DNA of 64,000 nt, taken from the NCBI RefSeq assembly GCF_918698245.1, contig NZ_CAKKMS010000004.1, positions 186,001 through 250,000 on the forward strand, in the 5' to 3' direction. Positions within the stretch are counted from its first letter, which is position 1. Each line of letters begins with the position of its first letter. Position numbers and translations under genes: made by a program. The stretch comes from Pedobacter sp. Bi126. Its GTDB lineage: Bacteria; Bacteroidota; Bacteroidia; Sphingobacteriales; Sphingobacteriaceae. Under the pieces are notes generated by a model that searched no databases, was not told the origin of the DNA, and saw nothing but the letters and a program-made list of their open reading frames with translations. This document shows positions 1-9,049 of the stretch, in pieces.

Positions 1-58
1 AAGTCTTAAATTGTCAAAAAACAATATTAATTTATTCCAAAATTTAACCTAAGCTAAT

Positions 59-1600
59 ATGAAGGATAAAAATCCGAACCGGCTAGCGGAATACAGTTGT
101 CTTGCGTTTTTTCTGATTTTAAAGTTAGTGTTATCTTTTGTATTGGTCAATTCAGTTTACGAATTGCACCGTGATGAATTTCTGCATTTAGATCAGGCGA
201 ACCACCTCGCTGCGGGTTTCACCTCAGTTCCGCCATTAACCTCGCTATTTTCATGGCTTATTAAAGCTTTTGGCAATGGATATTTCGTGGTAAAATTTGT
301 TCCTGCATTATTAGGTGCCTTCACTATATTATACTGTTGGAAAATTGTCGGTTTTTTAAAGGGTAACCTATTGGCAAAATGCCTGGTTGCTGTAGCCTGC
401 CTGTGTTCTGCTCTGCTCAGACTAAATACCCTTTACCAGCCCAACTCTTTCGATGTTTTAGCTTGGACAGCTATATTCTATTATCTGTTAAAATATTTCG
501 ATAAAAACGAAGCCAGATATCTGTATGCCTTTGCCATTTTTGTCGCTTTAGGTTTTTTAAATAAATACAACATCCTTTTTCTCATCATTGGTTTACTACC
601 AGCTATACTCATTACATCAAAACGAAAAATATTTACCGATAAATATCTTTATCTGGCCGTTTTGATAGCGTTTTTAATCATTTCGCCCAATATAATCTGG
701 CAGATTAACAATCACTTTCCGGTGCTCGCCCACATGAAACTTTTACAGGCAACGCAATTGGTTCATGTAAACCGGATTGATTTTTTTATCGGACAGTTCC
801 TCTTTTTTATCAGTTCGATCTTTATTCTTTTAGCAGGCATTGGCAGCCTTGTTTTTTATAAGGATTTCAGCAAATACAGATGGATTATTCTCTCCTATCT
901 GTTTACACTTATTGTATTTAGCTATTTTAAGGCAAAAGATTATTATGCATTAGGTTTATATCCGGTTTTACTGGCTTTTGGTGCGCATTATTTAAGTCGG
1001 GTTTTAGCAAAGAAATATATATTAACGGGATTGCTGTTTGCTTTTAATATTGGCTCATTCATTTATTTGATACCGCTTATTATGCCAGTTTATGGTCCTG
1101 ATGAAATTGTAGCACATCATAAGAGATTTGAACGGGTAGGTGCCTTGCGATGGGAAGATGGTAAAAATCACGAGCTGCCGCAGGACTATGCCGATATGCA
1201 AGGCTGGAAGGAATTGGCAGCACTTGTTGATTCGGCTTACGGAATGGTTAAAGATAAATCTACCGTATTGGTTCGTGCAGATAATTATGGGCAAGCAGGT
1301 GCAATTAATTATTATTCAAAATATAAAAACATCAATGTGGTATCATACAATGCCGATTACTTGTATTGGTTTAAAATGGATAAGCCGATCAAAGATTTCA
1401 TTATGATTACCGAATGGAAGGACAAAGATCCACAGCGGAAGAGAGAGCAGCCCTATTTTGCCAGGATCACCAAAATTGGTGAAGTAACTACTCCATATAC
1501 GAGAGAAAGGGGCGCAGGAGTTTTTTTGCTTGAAGGTGCCAATATTGAAATGACTAGCATTATAAAATCAGAAATAGAAGAAGAAAAACATGACCATTAA
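59..1600 (+). CDS. GT39-like membrane glycosyltransferase
   Basis: Integral membrane protein of 513 residues with about ten hydrophobic segments between residues 12 and 345 and a soluble C-terminal region of about 165 residues. Just after the first membrane segment comes HRDEFLHLDQA (residues 37-47). This fits the first periplasmic loop of the ArnT/PMT (GT39, PF13231) fold, where an acidic residue after an R/Y is catalytic; D39 is the candidate. VPPLTSLF follows, as expected for the family. Members transfer a sugar from a polyprenyl-phosphate donor to a lipid or protein on the outer face of the inner membrane; the acceptor cannot be told. It overlaps the MazG-like gene downstream by 11 bp, suggesting co-transcription. 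The start is the first ATG. Confidence 0.75.
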   Translation: MKDKNPNRLAEYSCLAFFLILKLVLSFVLVNSVYELHRDEFLHLDQANHLAAGFTSVPPLTSLFSWLIKAFGNGYFVVKFVPALLGAFTILYCWKIVGFLKGNLLAKCLVAVACLCSALLRLNTLYQPNSFDVLAWTAIFYYLLKYFDKNEARYLYAFAIFVALGFLNKYNILFLIIGLLPAILITSKRKIFTDKYLYLAVLIAFLIISPNIIWQINNHFPVLAHMKLLQATQLVHVNRIDFFIGQFLFFISSIFILLAGIGSLVFYKDFSKYRWIILSYLFTLIVFSYFKAKDYYALGLYPVLLAFGAHYLSRVLAKKYILTGLLFAFNIGSFIYLIPLIMPVYGPDEIVAHHKRFERVGALRWEDGKNHELPQDYADMQGWKELAALVDSAYGMVKDKSTVLVRADNYGQAGAINYYSKYKNINVVSYNADYLYWFKMDKPIKDFIMITEWKDKDPQRKREQPYFARITKIGEVTTPYTRERGAGVFLLEGANIEMTSIIKSEIEEEKHDH

Positions 1601-1916
1601 CGAAGCACAGGAAACCGTAGACCATTGGATTAAAACCACAGGCATCCGCTATTTTAACGAACTCACTAATACCGCCATTTTGATGGAAGAGGTTGGAGAA
1701 GTAGCCCGTATTATGGCCCGTAAATACGGCGAGCAGTCGTTTAAAAAAAGCGACGAAGAGGTAAACCTCGCCGATGAAATGGCCGATGTGATGTTCGTTT
1801 TAATCTGTCTGGCTAATCAAACAGGCATAAACCTTACCGATGCTTTGGAAAAGAACCTGGAAAAAAAGAGCATCCGCGATGCAGATAGGCATAAGAATAA
1901 TGAGAAGCTTAAGTGA
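1590..1916 (+). CDS. MazG-like nucleotide pyrophosphohydrolase
   Basis: Small all-alpha NTP pyrophosphohydrolase (108 aa). The metal-binding pattern is visible: E34-x2-E37 in the helix LMEEVGEVARIM, then E63-x2-D66 in ADEMADVMFVL, the EExxE...ExxD signature of MazG/dUTPase-2 enzymes. Single-domain proteins of this size hydrolyse (d)NTPs to NMP and pyrophosphate, probably as house-cleaning enzymes; the substrate is not predictable here. The start overlaps the end of the glycosyltransferase gene by 11 bp, so translation may be coupled, though a functional link is not obvious. A word-repeat spacer follows its stop codon. Confidence 0.85.
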   Translation: MTINEAQETVDHWIKTTGIRYFNELTNTAILMEEVGEVARIMARKYGEQSFKKSDEEVNLADEMADVMFVLICLANQTGINLTDALEKNLEKKSIRDADRHKNNEKLK

Positions 1917-1994
1917 ATTATTGAGTAATTGAATTTTGACTGAGTGAATAAAGGGTATTTAATAACATTCAATCATTCAAAATTCAATCATTCT
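1917..1994. repeat. stop-proximal word-repeat palindrome (TCATTCAA type)
   Basis: Spacer between two convergent genes. The left half carries TTGAGTAATTGAATTTTGA-like words and the right half their complements (CATTCAATCATTC, AATTCAATCATTC). It belongs with the spacers at 9748-9840, 19134-19266 and 22032-22140. The transcript could fold into an imperfect hairpin at the 3' end of either gene. Confidence 0.6.
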
Positions 1995-2000
1995 TTTGGC

Positions 2001-2303
2001 TTAGCCAACGAACTCCATCAAACTCCTATATGCCACAAAGCGGTTTTTGTATCTTTCGTTTAGTTCAGCCTGTAAAGCAGGGGCAAATATTTCCTGGTAT
2101 TTATTGTAATGATCTAATGTTTCAGCAACATACTGTGCGCAATAGGTTACACCCTCGTTCGGTGAGTCTACAACCTTTAATAAACGGTTGGAAATAAACA
2201 TACCCGTAGCCATCACTTCAGGGATATGAACATCTTGCATCCACTGTAACCACTCTTCAGCCGCTGCATCATCTAAGATGAGCGTAACATTATATAAAAA
2301 CAT
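2001..2303 (-). CDS. DUF4286 family protein
   Basis: Compact protein of 100 residues matching the DUF4286 pattern common in Bacteroidota: an N-terminal strand (MFLYNVTLIL), WLQWMQDVHIPEVMATGMF, then VTYCAQYVAETLDHYNKYQ. It has a ferredoxin-like, dimeric alpha/beta-barrel (ABM-like) look; no catalytic residues are evident and the function is unknown. No signal peptide, so cytoplasmic. A consensus -7 element lies only 5 bp upstream of the ATG, so the mRNA may be leaderless. Confidence 0.75.
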   Translation of the reverse strand: MFLYNVTLILDDAAAEEWLQWMQDVHIPEVMATGMFISNRLLKVVDSPNEGVTYCAQYVAETLDHYNKYQEIFAPALQAELNERYKNRFVAYRSLMEFVG

Positions 2304-2307
2304 GGCA

Positions 2308-2315
2308 CAAAGGTA
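2308..2315 (-). promoter_or_regulatory. -7 promoter element (TAnnTTTG) of the DUF4286 gene
   Basis: The plus-strand CAAAGGTA reads TACCTTTG on the minus strand, an exact match to the Bacteroidota -7 consensus. Its last base is 5 bp from the ATG, placing the transcription start at or next to the start codon. No clear -33 element was identified. Confidence 0.5.
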
Positions 2316-2411
2316 AATAATATATAAATGTTAAAAAATTGATGATAATGGATTTTATTCTTTAAAGTGGTGTCAATCTGTTAGATTTGACGAATCCCAT
2401 TGTTTTTAAGC

Positions 2412-2675
2412 ATGATACGAACTAACGACTCTCAAAAAATAGACAATTCCACTCGTAATTATATTTATACCGGATACCTAACTGCAATTTTCGGCGGCAT
2501 TTTAGGGCTGGTGATTGGTTGGGATTTAATGAAGAAAAAGAGAACATTAAATACTGGCGAAAAGGTTTTTTCTTATTCTCTAACGGATAGGCAGCATGGC
2601 GCCAGAATTTTAATTTTGGCAGCAATTTGCTTCGTTTTGTTGCTAACCTTAACTATTATTGCACTAGATGCCTAA
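2412..2675 (+). CDS. small two-helix membrane protein, unknown function
   Basis: Protein of 87 residues with two membrane segments (IYTGYLTAIFGGILGLVIGW and ILILAAICFVLLLTLTII), joined by a basic, probably cytoplasmic loop (MKKKRTLNTGEKVF). No family recognised. The reading frame opens at a TTG (2400), but the ATG at 2412 is preferred as the first ATG in frame. Its last 8 bp overlap the GNAT gene, which supports it as a real, translationally coupled gene. Confidence 0.6.
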   Translation: MIRTNDSQKIDNSTRNYIYTGYLTAIFGGILGLVIGWDLMKKKRTLNTGEKVFSYSLTDRQHGARILILAAICFVLLLTLTIIALDA

Positions 2676-3249
2676 TCCCATCTATCCAGAAATGATTATT
2701 ATTACCAAATCTTCTACTACAAAAGAGCTTGAAGGCATTCTTGAGCTTCAGAAGCAAAACTTAAAGAAAGATTTAACTCCAGAACAAATAAAAGAAGAAG
2801 GCTTTGTTACCGTTTCGCATTCGCTTGATGATCTGGAAAAGATGCATCGGCACGAACCCAACATTATTGCAAAAGATGAAGAATTGGTAGTGGCTTATGT
2901 GTTAGCAATGACTGAGGAATCTAAAAATGATATCCCAAGATTGGTTGAAATGTACGAAAGTTTCGATCACATCCAATATCACGGTAAATCCGTTTCTTCC
3001 TATTCCTATATCGTTGTAGGGCAGGTTTGCGTTAGTCAGGCTTATCGTGGTAAAGGTTTGTTCGATCAATGTTATCAGGCTTATAAAGATTATTCTAAAT
3101 CTAAATACGATTTCGCAATCACCGAAATTGCAAGCATCAATTTACGATCGATGAATGCACATAAACGTATTGGTTTCGAGGTTATTCATACTTATACAGA
3201 TAACAGCGCGGTAGAATGGAATGTTGTAGTTTGGGACTGGAAACGATAG
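2668..3249 (+). CDS. GNAT family N-acetyltransferase
   Basis: Acetyl-CoA-dependent N-acetyltransferase fold (193 aa). The acetyl-CoA loop is visible as VGQVCVSQAYRGKGLFDQCY (motif A, with the Q/R-x2-G-x-G/A core as YRGKGL) and motif B as NLRSMNAHKRIGFEVIHTY. The substrate cannot be inferred. The start overlaps the preceding membrane-protein gene by 8 bp; an internal ATG at 2692 (MIIITKSS) is a credible alternative because the core fold starts there. Confidence 0.8.
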   Translation: MPNPIYPEMIIITKSSTTKELEGILELQKQNLKKDLTPEQIKEEGFVTVSHSLDDLEKMHRHEPNIIAKDEELVVAYVLAMTEESKNDIPRLVEMYESFDHIQYHGKSVSSYSYIVVGQVCVSQAYRGKGLFDQCYQAYKDYSKSKYDFAITEIASINLRSMNAHKRIGFEVIHTYTDNSAVEWNVVVWDWKR

Positions 3250-3344
3250 GTTGGTTTGGCGTTTAGCGATAGGCGTTTGGAGTCAATTAACCAGTTACAA
3301 CAATTAACCATTACGAATGAACTAATGACTAATGAACCACTGAA
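3250..3344. repeat. word-repeat spacer (GCGTTT / CAATTAACC words)
   Basis: Spacer between convergent genes made of short reiterated words: GGCGTTTAGCGATAGGCGTTT at the left, then AATTAACC and AATGAACTAATGACTAATG on the right. The first word type returns after atpF and atpH. No hairpin longer than a few base pairs was found. Confidence 0.4.
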
Positions 3345-5168
3345 CTATACCCCATCTCCACGTAAATTCCTAAACCTTTTCCTGGCTTCGGCACTGAACA
3401 TGCTCCCCGGGTAATCCGTAATCAGTTTTTGGAAATAGATTTTGGCCTGTGCGATGTCGTTCAATTTCTTTTCATAAAGGTCGCCCAATGTAAAAAGCGC
3501 ATCGTCTGTCCAAATCCCATCTTTAAAATCTTCAGTTACCTTTTTCAAGATATCGGCTGCCTTTTGGAAATCGTTGGCTTTGATGAGAATTCTTGCTTTA
3601 CTCATCATTATCGCATCGGTTAGGCTATTTTGTGGAAACGCCATCGCAATACTATCCATTTTTTTAACTGCTCGTTCAGGGAGGTTTCTGAATAAAAGCA
3701 TCTCCGCATCGGCATACATTTTTAGCGCGTTGCTATCAGCAGGGGTTTGAATATTATCGTTAATGAGTAAACTCAGATTCAGCGCATCGTTTGCAATGAG
3801 TTGTGAAGTCGCAGCCTTTAAAACCAGGCATTGGCCATTGCTGTATTCGAAATTACCCTGATAAAAGGAAAGTTTAGCACTCCTGAAACGTGCCTCATTT
3901 CCTACGGGTTGTCCTTCAAATTGTTTGCTCACTTGCTCGTATACTAAAAAAGCTTCCCAGGGTTGGTTGGTTAAAATATAGATATCGCCTAAATCGAGTT
4001 TCAGTTGGCCTAACTCCTGATCGTTAATGCCTGGCATTTTTATGGCTTCTTCAAGCTCTTTTTCTGCACTACTGGGTTGATTTAAATAGTAAGCCTGCAA
4101 GTTTGCGAGTTTTTTTATCGCGAAAAGCGTGTTTCTGTTCTTGCCGTTTTCGTCCAGTAAGGCCTGATAATCTTTCGCTAACAGATCAAGATCGGCTACT
4201 GTATATTTCCCGTTGGTACGCAGGTTATACTTGGTATTCAGCATTTCTATTTTTGAAGGAAGATAATACTGGTTATCCTTTCCTTTAGTTAACAGGTAAT
4301 CGTAAGCTTTAATCGCTGTTTCGTATGCGCCATTGTCAACAAAGGTATAAATGGCATTAAACAAGGTGCCTCCATCAGCTTTGGTGCGTTTATCGTATGC
4401 AATTAGTTGGCGCAGGGCCATATCAAATTCCTGTTGTTGAATATAGTTCCAGGTGAGTAACTGAATATAAATTTCGGCATCGGGCTCTTTCTGTATTTTC
4501 CTTAAAATGGCTGCCTGAAAGGTTTGGTAATCGTTTTTATCTTCAAAAATAGAGGCGAGTACGGCTTCAGCCTGTGGTAAAAGCTGAGGCATTGTTCCAA
4601 GCGCATCAAGATATTCCTGCATGAGCATGGACTTATCCTTTTTAAAACGGTAGATATTTAATAGCTCAAAGGCGAAGAGTTGATCGTTGCCCAACAGTTT
4701 TCTTCCCTGCTTAAAAGTTTGAACCGCAAATTCATAATTTTCGAAACGATAAAAACTATTGGCTAAATTCCTGACCTTAAATTCATCTTTTGGAAGTTTA
4801 TTAATAACATCGGTAAAAATCTTGTTTGCCGCTTGTACATCACCCTTCTCTTGATAAAGTTTGCCCAATGCTATTGGATAAACATCACCCTGTGGATTTT
4901 TTTTAATTTCCCTTTTAACCACTTTCTCCGCAACATCATAACGCTTCAATTTTACCAATGTATTAAAGTAAATATCGAAATAGGCTTCGTTATTGGGTAT
5001 GGCATAAAGTTTTTCCAGTAGCACAACTGCTTTTTCATAATCACCATCATTATAGTATTGAATGGCCAGGCTACTTTCATCAGGTGCAATCTGTTGATTG
5101 GGACGGAAGATTTGTGCATTGGCCCCAAGAGATAGAAATAAGAATATGATGAAAAGCAAGCGGTTCAT
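3345..5168 (-). CDS. exported tetratricopeptide-repeat protein
   Basis: Protein of 607 residues with a Sec signal peptide (MNRLLFIIFLFLSLGANAQ, cleavage after AQ; no lipobox Cys). The rest is helical and TPR-like throughout: YYNDGDYEKAVVLLEKLY near residue 38, several degenerate repeats, and well-formed C-terminal repeats (FTLGDLYEKKLNDIAQAKIYFQKL and a following DYPGS, a BamD/YbgF-style ending). It is probably a periplasmic scaffold, but no specific partner can be named. It is monocistronic, with a divergent S9-like gene 229 bp away. Confidence 0.7.
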   Translation of the reverse strand: MNRLLFIIFLFLSLGANAQIFRPNQQIAPDESSLAIQYYNDGDYEKAVVLLEKLYAIPNNEAYFDIYFNTLVKLKRYDVAEKVVKREIKKNPQGDVYPIALGKLYQEKGDVQAANKIFTDVINKLPKDEFKVRNLANSFYRFENYEFAVQTFKQGRKLLGNDQLFAFELLNIYRFKKDKSMLMQEYLDALGTMPQLLPQAEAVLASIFEDKNDYQTFQAAILRKIQKEPDAEIYIQLLTWNYIQQQEFDMALRQLIAYDKRTKADGGTLFNAIYTFVDNGAYETAIKAYDYLLTKGKDNQYYLPSKIEMLNTKYNLRTNGKYTVADLDLLAKDYQALLDENGKNRNTLFAIKKLANLQAYYLNQPSSAEKELEEAIKMPGINDQELGQLKLDLGDIYILTNQPWEAFLVYEQVSKQFEGQPVGNEARFRSAKLSFYQGNFEYSNGQCLVLKAATSQLIANDALNLSLLINDNIQTPADSNALKMYADAEMLLFRNLPERAVKKMDSIAMAFPQNSLTDAIMMSKARILIKANDFQKAADILKKVTEDFKDGIWTDDALFTLGDLYEKKLNDIAQAKIYFQKLITDYPGSMFSAEARKRFRNLRGDGV

Positions 5169-5367
5169 AAACCCTAAATTATAAGTTTTAAATGTAACAT
5201 TTTAATACATCTTTAGCTAAAGCATCAATTGATATTAAACGTATTTTAAATGTTACCTGTATTTTATTTTGTAGGTATTTTATAAATACTAAATTGAACC
5301 ACGACTTATTATTTGATTGCATAAGTAACATTGTTGGTGTAAATCGCAGTTAAGTTGTTATGATACT

Positions 5368-5375
5368 TATTTTTG
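5368..5375 (+). promoter_or_regulatory. -7 element before the S9-like gene
   Basis: TATTTTTG matches TAnnTTTG exactly and lies 22 bp before the ATG at 5398. No -33 TTG is seen at proper spacing, so this is a moderate call. Confidence 0.4.
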
Positions 5376-5397
5376 TCATCCCGTAAAGGATTTATTT

Positions 5398-7281
5398 ATG
5401 CTAAAAAAGATTTTTCTATTGTTAATGGTTGCATTGATCTGGGCCTGTAAAGGTGCTAACAATGATACTATTCCTGTGGACGATTTTTTTAAAACGCAGG
5501 ATAAGGCCTATTATCGCATTTCTCCGGACGGGAAAAGTCTTTCCTATTTAAAGCTTCATGATAAAAAACTTGATCTTTTCGTTGAAGATCTTGCTACCGG
5601 AAACAGTCTTCAGTTAACCCATTTGAATGGGAAGAATATCAGTTTTCACTTCTGGACCAGCAATAACGAGTTGATTTATTATGCTGAAGACGAATCTAAA
5701 GAGCGCAAATCGGATATTTTTGTGATCAATAAAGATGGAAGCAAGCAGGTTCAGCTGAGTGCCAACGAGAAAAGTAGGTTAAGGGTAATAGAAGATCAGT
5801 TAATTGATGATAAATACATTATTGTTGCATCCAATAAACGCGATTCGACAGTTTTCGATGTTTACCGCCTAAATGTTAGGAACGGTAAAATGGATATTGC
5901 AGCTAAAAACCCTGGAAATATTACCGAATGGATGACAGATAATAGAGGAGTGTTGAAAATTGCTGTTGCGAGTGATGGGGTGAACGAAACCTTGATGTAC
6001 CGGGAAAACGAAAACCAGGCCTTTGCTCCGGTAATTACCAACAATTTCGAAACCACTTTACAGCCAGTTGCCTTCTCAGAAAGCCAGCCTAATATACTTT
6101 ATGCCATTTCAAATGTAAATAGAGATAAGAATGCACTAGTGGCACTCGATCTAAAAACAGGTAAAGAAAAACAGGTACTTTTTGCAAACGATACCTTAAA
6201 CGTAGTAGATGCAAAATATTCGCGGCCACAAAAGAAAATGCTTTTTGTAACCTGCGAAACCTGGAAAAAGGAAAAATATTACCTTGATGACAGTACGAAG
6301 ATTACTTACTCCAAAATAGATCGGCTTTTACCAGGTACCGAATGGAAAATTATGGATAAAGATAAAATGGACAAGGTTTTTGTGGTAAGAACATTTACCG
6401 ATAAAAATCCGGGGTCTTATTATCTCTATACCGTTAGTGAGAATAAACTTAAAAAACTAACTGATATTAGCCCATCTATTAAACAGGGCGATATGAGTGC
6501 CATGAAACCAATCTGTTTTAAAAGTTCGGATAATTTAACCATTAACGGTTACTTAACCCTACCAAAAAATAAAAAGGCTGTTAATTTGCCTGTAGTGGTT
6601 CTGCCGCATAATGGCCCTGCAGGGCGAAATAGTTGGGGCTATAATGCAGAAGTTCAATTCTTGGCTAACCGTGGCTATGCTGTTTTACAAGTAAACTATC
6701 GTGGGTCTACCGGCTATGGTAAATCTTTTTATGCCGCTGGTTTTAAGCAGTGGAGCGATAAAATCCAGGAAGACGTTAACGATGGCGTAAAATGGTTAAT
6801 TGCCAAAAAAATTGCCAATCCTAAAAAAATCGCCATTTATGGCAATGGTTTTGGTGGTTATATTGCATTAAATTGTTTGTATAAAAATCCCGATCTTTAT
6901 AAATGTGGCGGATCAAATTCAGGAGTAATCAATTTGTTCAGTTACCTGAAAACCATCCCGCCGTTTTTAAAAGCGAATTTGCAGATGTATTATGAAATTG
7001 TAGGCAATCCGGTAACAGATACCGATTATATGCGGTTTGCATCACCTGTTTTCCATGCCGACCGGTTTAAAGCGCCTGTTTTTATAGCGCAGAACCCTAA
7101 GGATCCTCGCGTTAATGTGGCTGAAGGTGTTCAGTTTATTAAAGAGCTGAAAAAACGGAATGTTCAGGTTACCTATATCGAAAAGGAAGAAGGCCCAAAC
7201 CCTATCGTACGTCAACAAAGTAGAACGGCTCTGTACAAAGCATTAGAAGAATTTTTACAGGAAAATCTAGGTAAGAAATAG
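5398..7281 (+). CDS. S9-family peptidase homologue, catalytic triad lost
   Basis: Lipoprotein-type signal (MLKKIFLLLMVALIWAC, Cys17), then a WD40-like beta-propeller (about residues 30-370) and an alpha/beta-hydrolase domain of the prolyl oligopeptidase (S9) family, 627 aa. Family landmarks are clear: LANRGYAVLQVNYRGSTGYG and DVNDGVKWL. At the nucleophile elbow, where active members have G-x-S-x-G-G, this protein has GNGFGG (482-487), with Gly484 in place of Ser. The Asp is kept (D569 in KDPRVN), but the His expected in EGHG is replaced: EEGPNP puts Pro600 there. I infer a pseudoenzyme, perhaps a binding or sensing protein. It lies 3 bp ahead of a sensor histidine kinase, so the two are almost certainly co-transcribed. 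Confidence 0.8.
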   Translation: MLKKIFLLLMVALIWACKGANNDTIPVDDFFKTQDKAYYRISPDGKSLSYLKLHDKKLDLFVEDLATGNSLQLTHLNGKNISFHFWTSNNELIYYAEDESKERKSDIFVINKDGSKQVQLSANEKSRLRVIEDQLIDDKYIIVASNKRDSTVFDVYRLNVRNGKMDIAAKNPGNITEWMTDNRGVLKIAVASDGVNETLMYRENENQAFAPVITNNFETTLQPVAFSESQPNILYAISNVNRDKNALVALDLKTGKEKQVLFANDTLNVVDAKYSRPQKKMLFVTCETWKKEKYYLDDSTKITYSKIDRLLPGTEWKIMDKDKMDKVFVVRTFTDKNPGSYYLYTVSENKLKKLTDISPSIKQGDMSAMKPICFKSSDNLTINGYLTLPKNKKAVNLPVVVLPHNGPAGRNSWGYNAEVQFLANRGYAVLQVNYRGSTGYGKSFYAAGFKQWSDKIQEDVNDGVKWLIAKKIANPKKIAIYGNGFGGYIALNCLYKNPDLYKCGGSNSGVINLFSYLKTIPPFLKANLQMYYEIVGNPVTDTDYMRFASPVFHADRFKAPVFIAQNPKDPRVNVAEGVQFIKELKKRNVQVTYIEKEEGPNPIVRQQSRTALYKALEEFLQENLGKK

Positions 7282-7284
7282 GGT

Positions 7285-8958
7285 ATGGCCTTAGATAAAA
7301 AAAGTGGATATCGTAAAAATTTCTCGCTCGGTATAACCTTCATTGTACTCATTTCCATTCTTTTTATTCTATCGCTTTTTTTGGCGTTTAACTACAGCAA
7401 GAAATCGATTGAGAACGATTTTGTATCTGAGAAAGTAAACGTGCTAGAGCAGAGTATTAAGCCTTATAATGATTTCTTTCAGAACAAAATGCCCGAGATT
7501 TCATATTATAGTGGCTTTTTAGATTCTTCTACAGCAGCAAAATTTGTAGATACCGTGATGTTAAAATATCCTTTTATCTCGAAGGTTACTTTTTACGATA
7601 CCGAGGTGAAGAATGTTCCTGTGAAGGATGGGATCAATGCAAACCACTTAGGTATTGGCCCTAAATCTATTTTTCAGTTTGGCAAAGGTGTTAAACCCGA
7701 TTCGGTAAAATTATATTCAGAAGATGATACCAAATCTTTTAATGTAGGGAGCGATTTTAATGCAATAGCCATAAAACTTGCCACTTTTGTTGAGGATCTG
7801 GATACAGCATTGGTACCTACACAAGAGGAATTGTTTACTAATTTTTCTATCGTTAACTCGAATGAAAATAAAATCACCTATTTAAATATTCCCCGTCGGG
7901 AAGATTTAAGGGCCTATAAAGATATGATCAGACGGAAATTAAATCCAGCGCCTGTTTATCAACAGGATGTACTGGTTTTTAATCTCGATGCACATAAAAT
8001 AAAGATCATCAATACCAGGCCATTGCTGTACCAAACGATCAGGATTGAGCCGTTGACTTACGATCCGATTGATACTTCTGAAGAAAATATTAATACCGAA
8101 ATTGCTCTGCCGGGCGCATTTTCTGATTTTAAGCTCTACCTTATTTCATCAAGATCTTACATCAAGAAAGAAATTTTTATTTACTTCATGCCGATCGCCC
8201 TGGTGCTTTTATTGGTGTACGGCGTACTTTTATTGGTTGCTTTTTTGATTTACCGTAACCTGAATATCAATAGCAAAATGTTTAAGCTGCAGTACGATTT
8301 TGTGAATAACCTTACGCATGAGTTTAAAACGCCCGTCAGCGTGATTAAGATTGCGGGAAACAATATTAAAAGTGCTACTACATTAAGCCAGAGGGAACAG
8401 CAGCTTTATGGCAAGATCCTGGATGAAGAAGCCGACAAGCTGAATGGCTTAATGAACAAACTATTGGCCTTTACACAGATTGAAAATAAGGCGATTAAAC
8501 TGAATCAGGAAGAAGTTAATATTGTAGATTTTATTGAAAGTACCGTCGAATCGCATACATTAAAACATCCCGATTTTAAGATTACCTATGAGGTGGTGGG
8601 CTTTAAAACCTTTATTACCGATCCGGTACTATTAGGGAGTTTATTCGATAATCTGGCAGAGAATGCCTACAAATATTCGAAACCAGAACAGAAAAAATTA
8701 CACATTAGTGCAAAGTTGATTAAAGGGGTGCTGGTTTTCCGGTTTGCCGATAAGGGAATAGGTATCGCAGCATCAGAATTAAACAATATATTTAAGAAGT
8801 TTTTCAGGATTCAGAACGAATATAACCAAATGGGCAGTGTAGGCCTGGGTTTGGCATTCTGCAAAGAACTGGTTAACTTTATGGAGGGAGAAATCTCTGT
8901 AAAAAGTAAAGTAGGAAGCGGTACTGAATTTAAGATTGTACTGCCTTATAATAGTTAA
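7285..8958 (+). CDS. two-component sensor histidine kinase
   Basis: Membrane kinase of 557 residues: TM1 about 15-37, an extracytoplasmic sensor region of about 260 residues without recognised domain, TM2 about 300-322, then the transmitter. The HisKA H-box is NNLTHEFKTPVSV with phospho-acceptor His345. The HATPase_c domain shows the N-box (LFDNLAENAYKYS), G1 (FADKGIGI) and G2 (GSVGLGLAFCKEL). It autophosphorylates and should pass phosphate to the response regulator 91 bp downstream; the pair resembles Bacteroides RprX/RprY. The 3-bp gap to the S9 pseudoenzyme upstream suggests a three-gene signalling unit. Confidence 0.93.
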   Translation: MALDKKSGYRKNFSLGITFIVLISILFILSLFLAFNYSKKSIENDFVSEKVNVLEQSIKPYNDFFQNKMPEISYYSGFLDSSTAAKFVDTVMLKYPFISKVTFYDTEVKNVPVKDGINANHLGIGPKSIFQFGKGVKPDSVKLYSEDDTKSFNVGSDFNAIAIKLATFVEDLDTALVPTQEELFTNFSIVNSNENKITYLNIPRREDLRAYKDMIRRKLNPAPVYQQDVLVFNLDAHKIKIINTRPLLYQTIRIEPLTYDPIDTSEENINTEIALPGAFSDFKLYLISSRSYIKKEIFIYFMPIALVLLLVYGVLLLVAFLIYRNLNINSKMFKLQYDFVNNLTHEFKTPVSVIKIAGNNIKSATTLSQREQQLYGKILDEEADKLNGLMNKLLAFTQIENKAIKLNQEEVNIVDFIESTVESHTLKHPDFKITYEVVGFKTFITDPVLLGSLFDNLAENAYKYSKPEQKKLHISAKLIKGVLVFRFADKGIGIAASELNNIFKKFFRIQNEYNQMGSVGLGLAFCKELVNFMEGEISVKSKVGSGTEFKIVLPYNS

Positions 8959-9049
8959 ATTTTAGGAGTTGGAAGGTTGTAAGTTGAGTTTAACCCTTTA
9001 AACATTACAGCGTTTCAACATTACAACCGCATATAAAACACACATACAA
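8959..9049. repeat. word-repeat spacer (GGTTGTAA / TTACAACC)
   Basis: Spacer between kinase and regulator genes. GGAAGGTTGTAAGTTG on the left is partly complementary to CAACATTACAACC on the right. It sits directly after the kinase stop codon, as do the other word-repeat spacers in this window. Confidence 0.45.

Noticed and set aside
5398..7281. Loss of catalytic residues in the S9 gene as sequencing error
   Set aside because: Two separate sites differ by whole codons in an uninterrupted frame; single-base errors cannot explain both.
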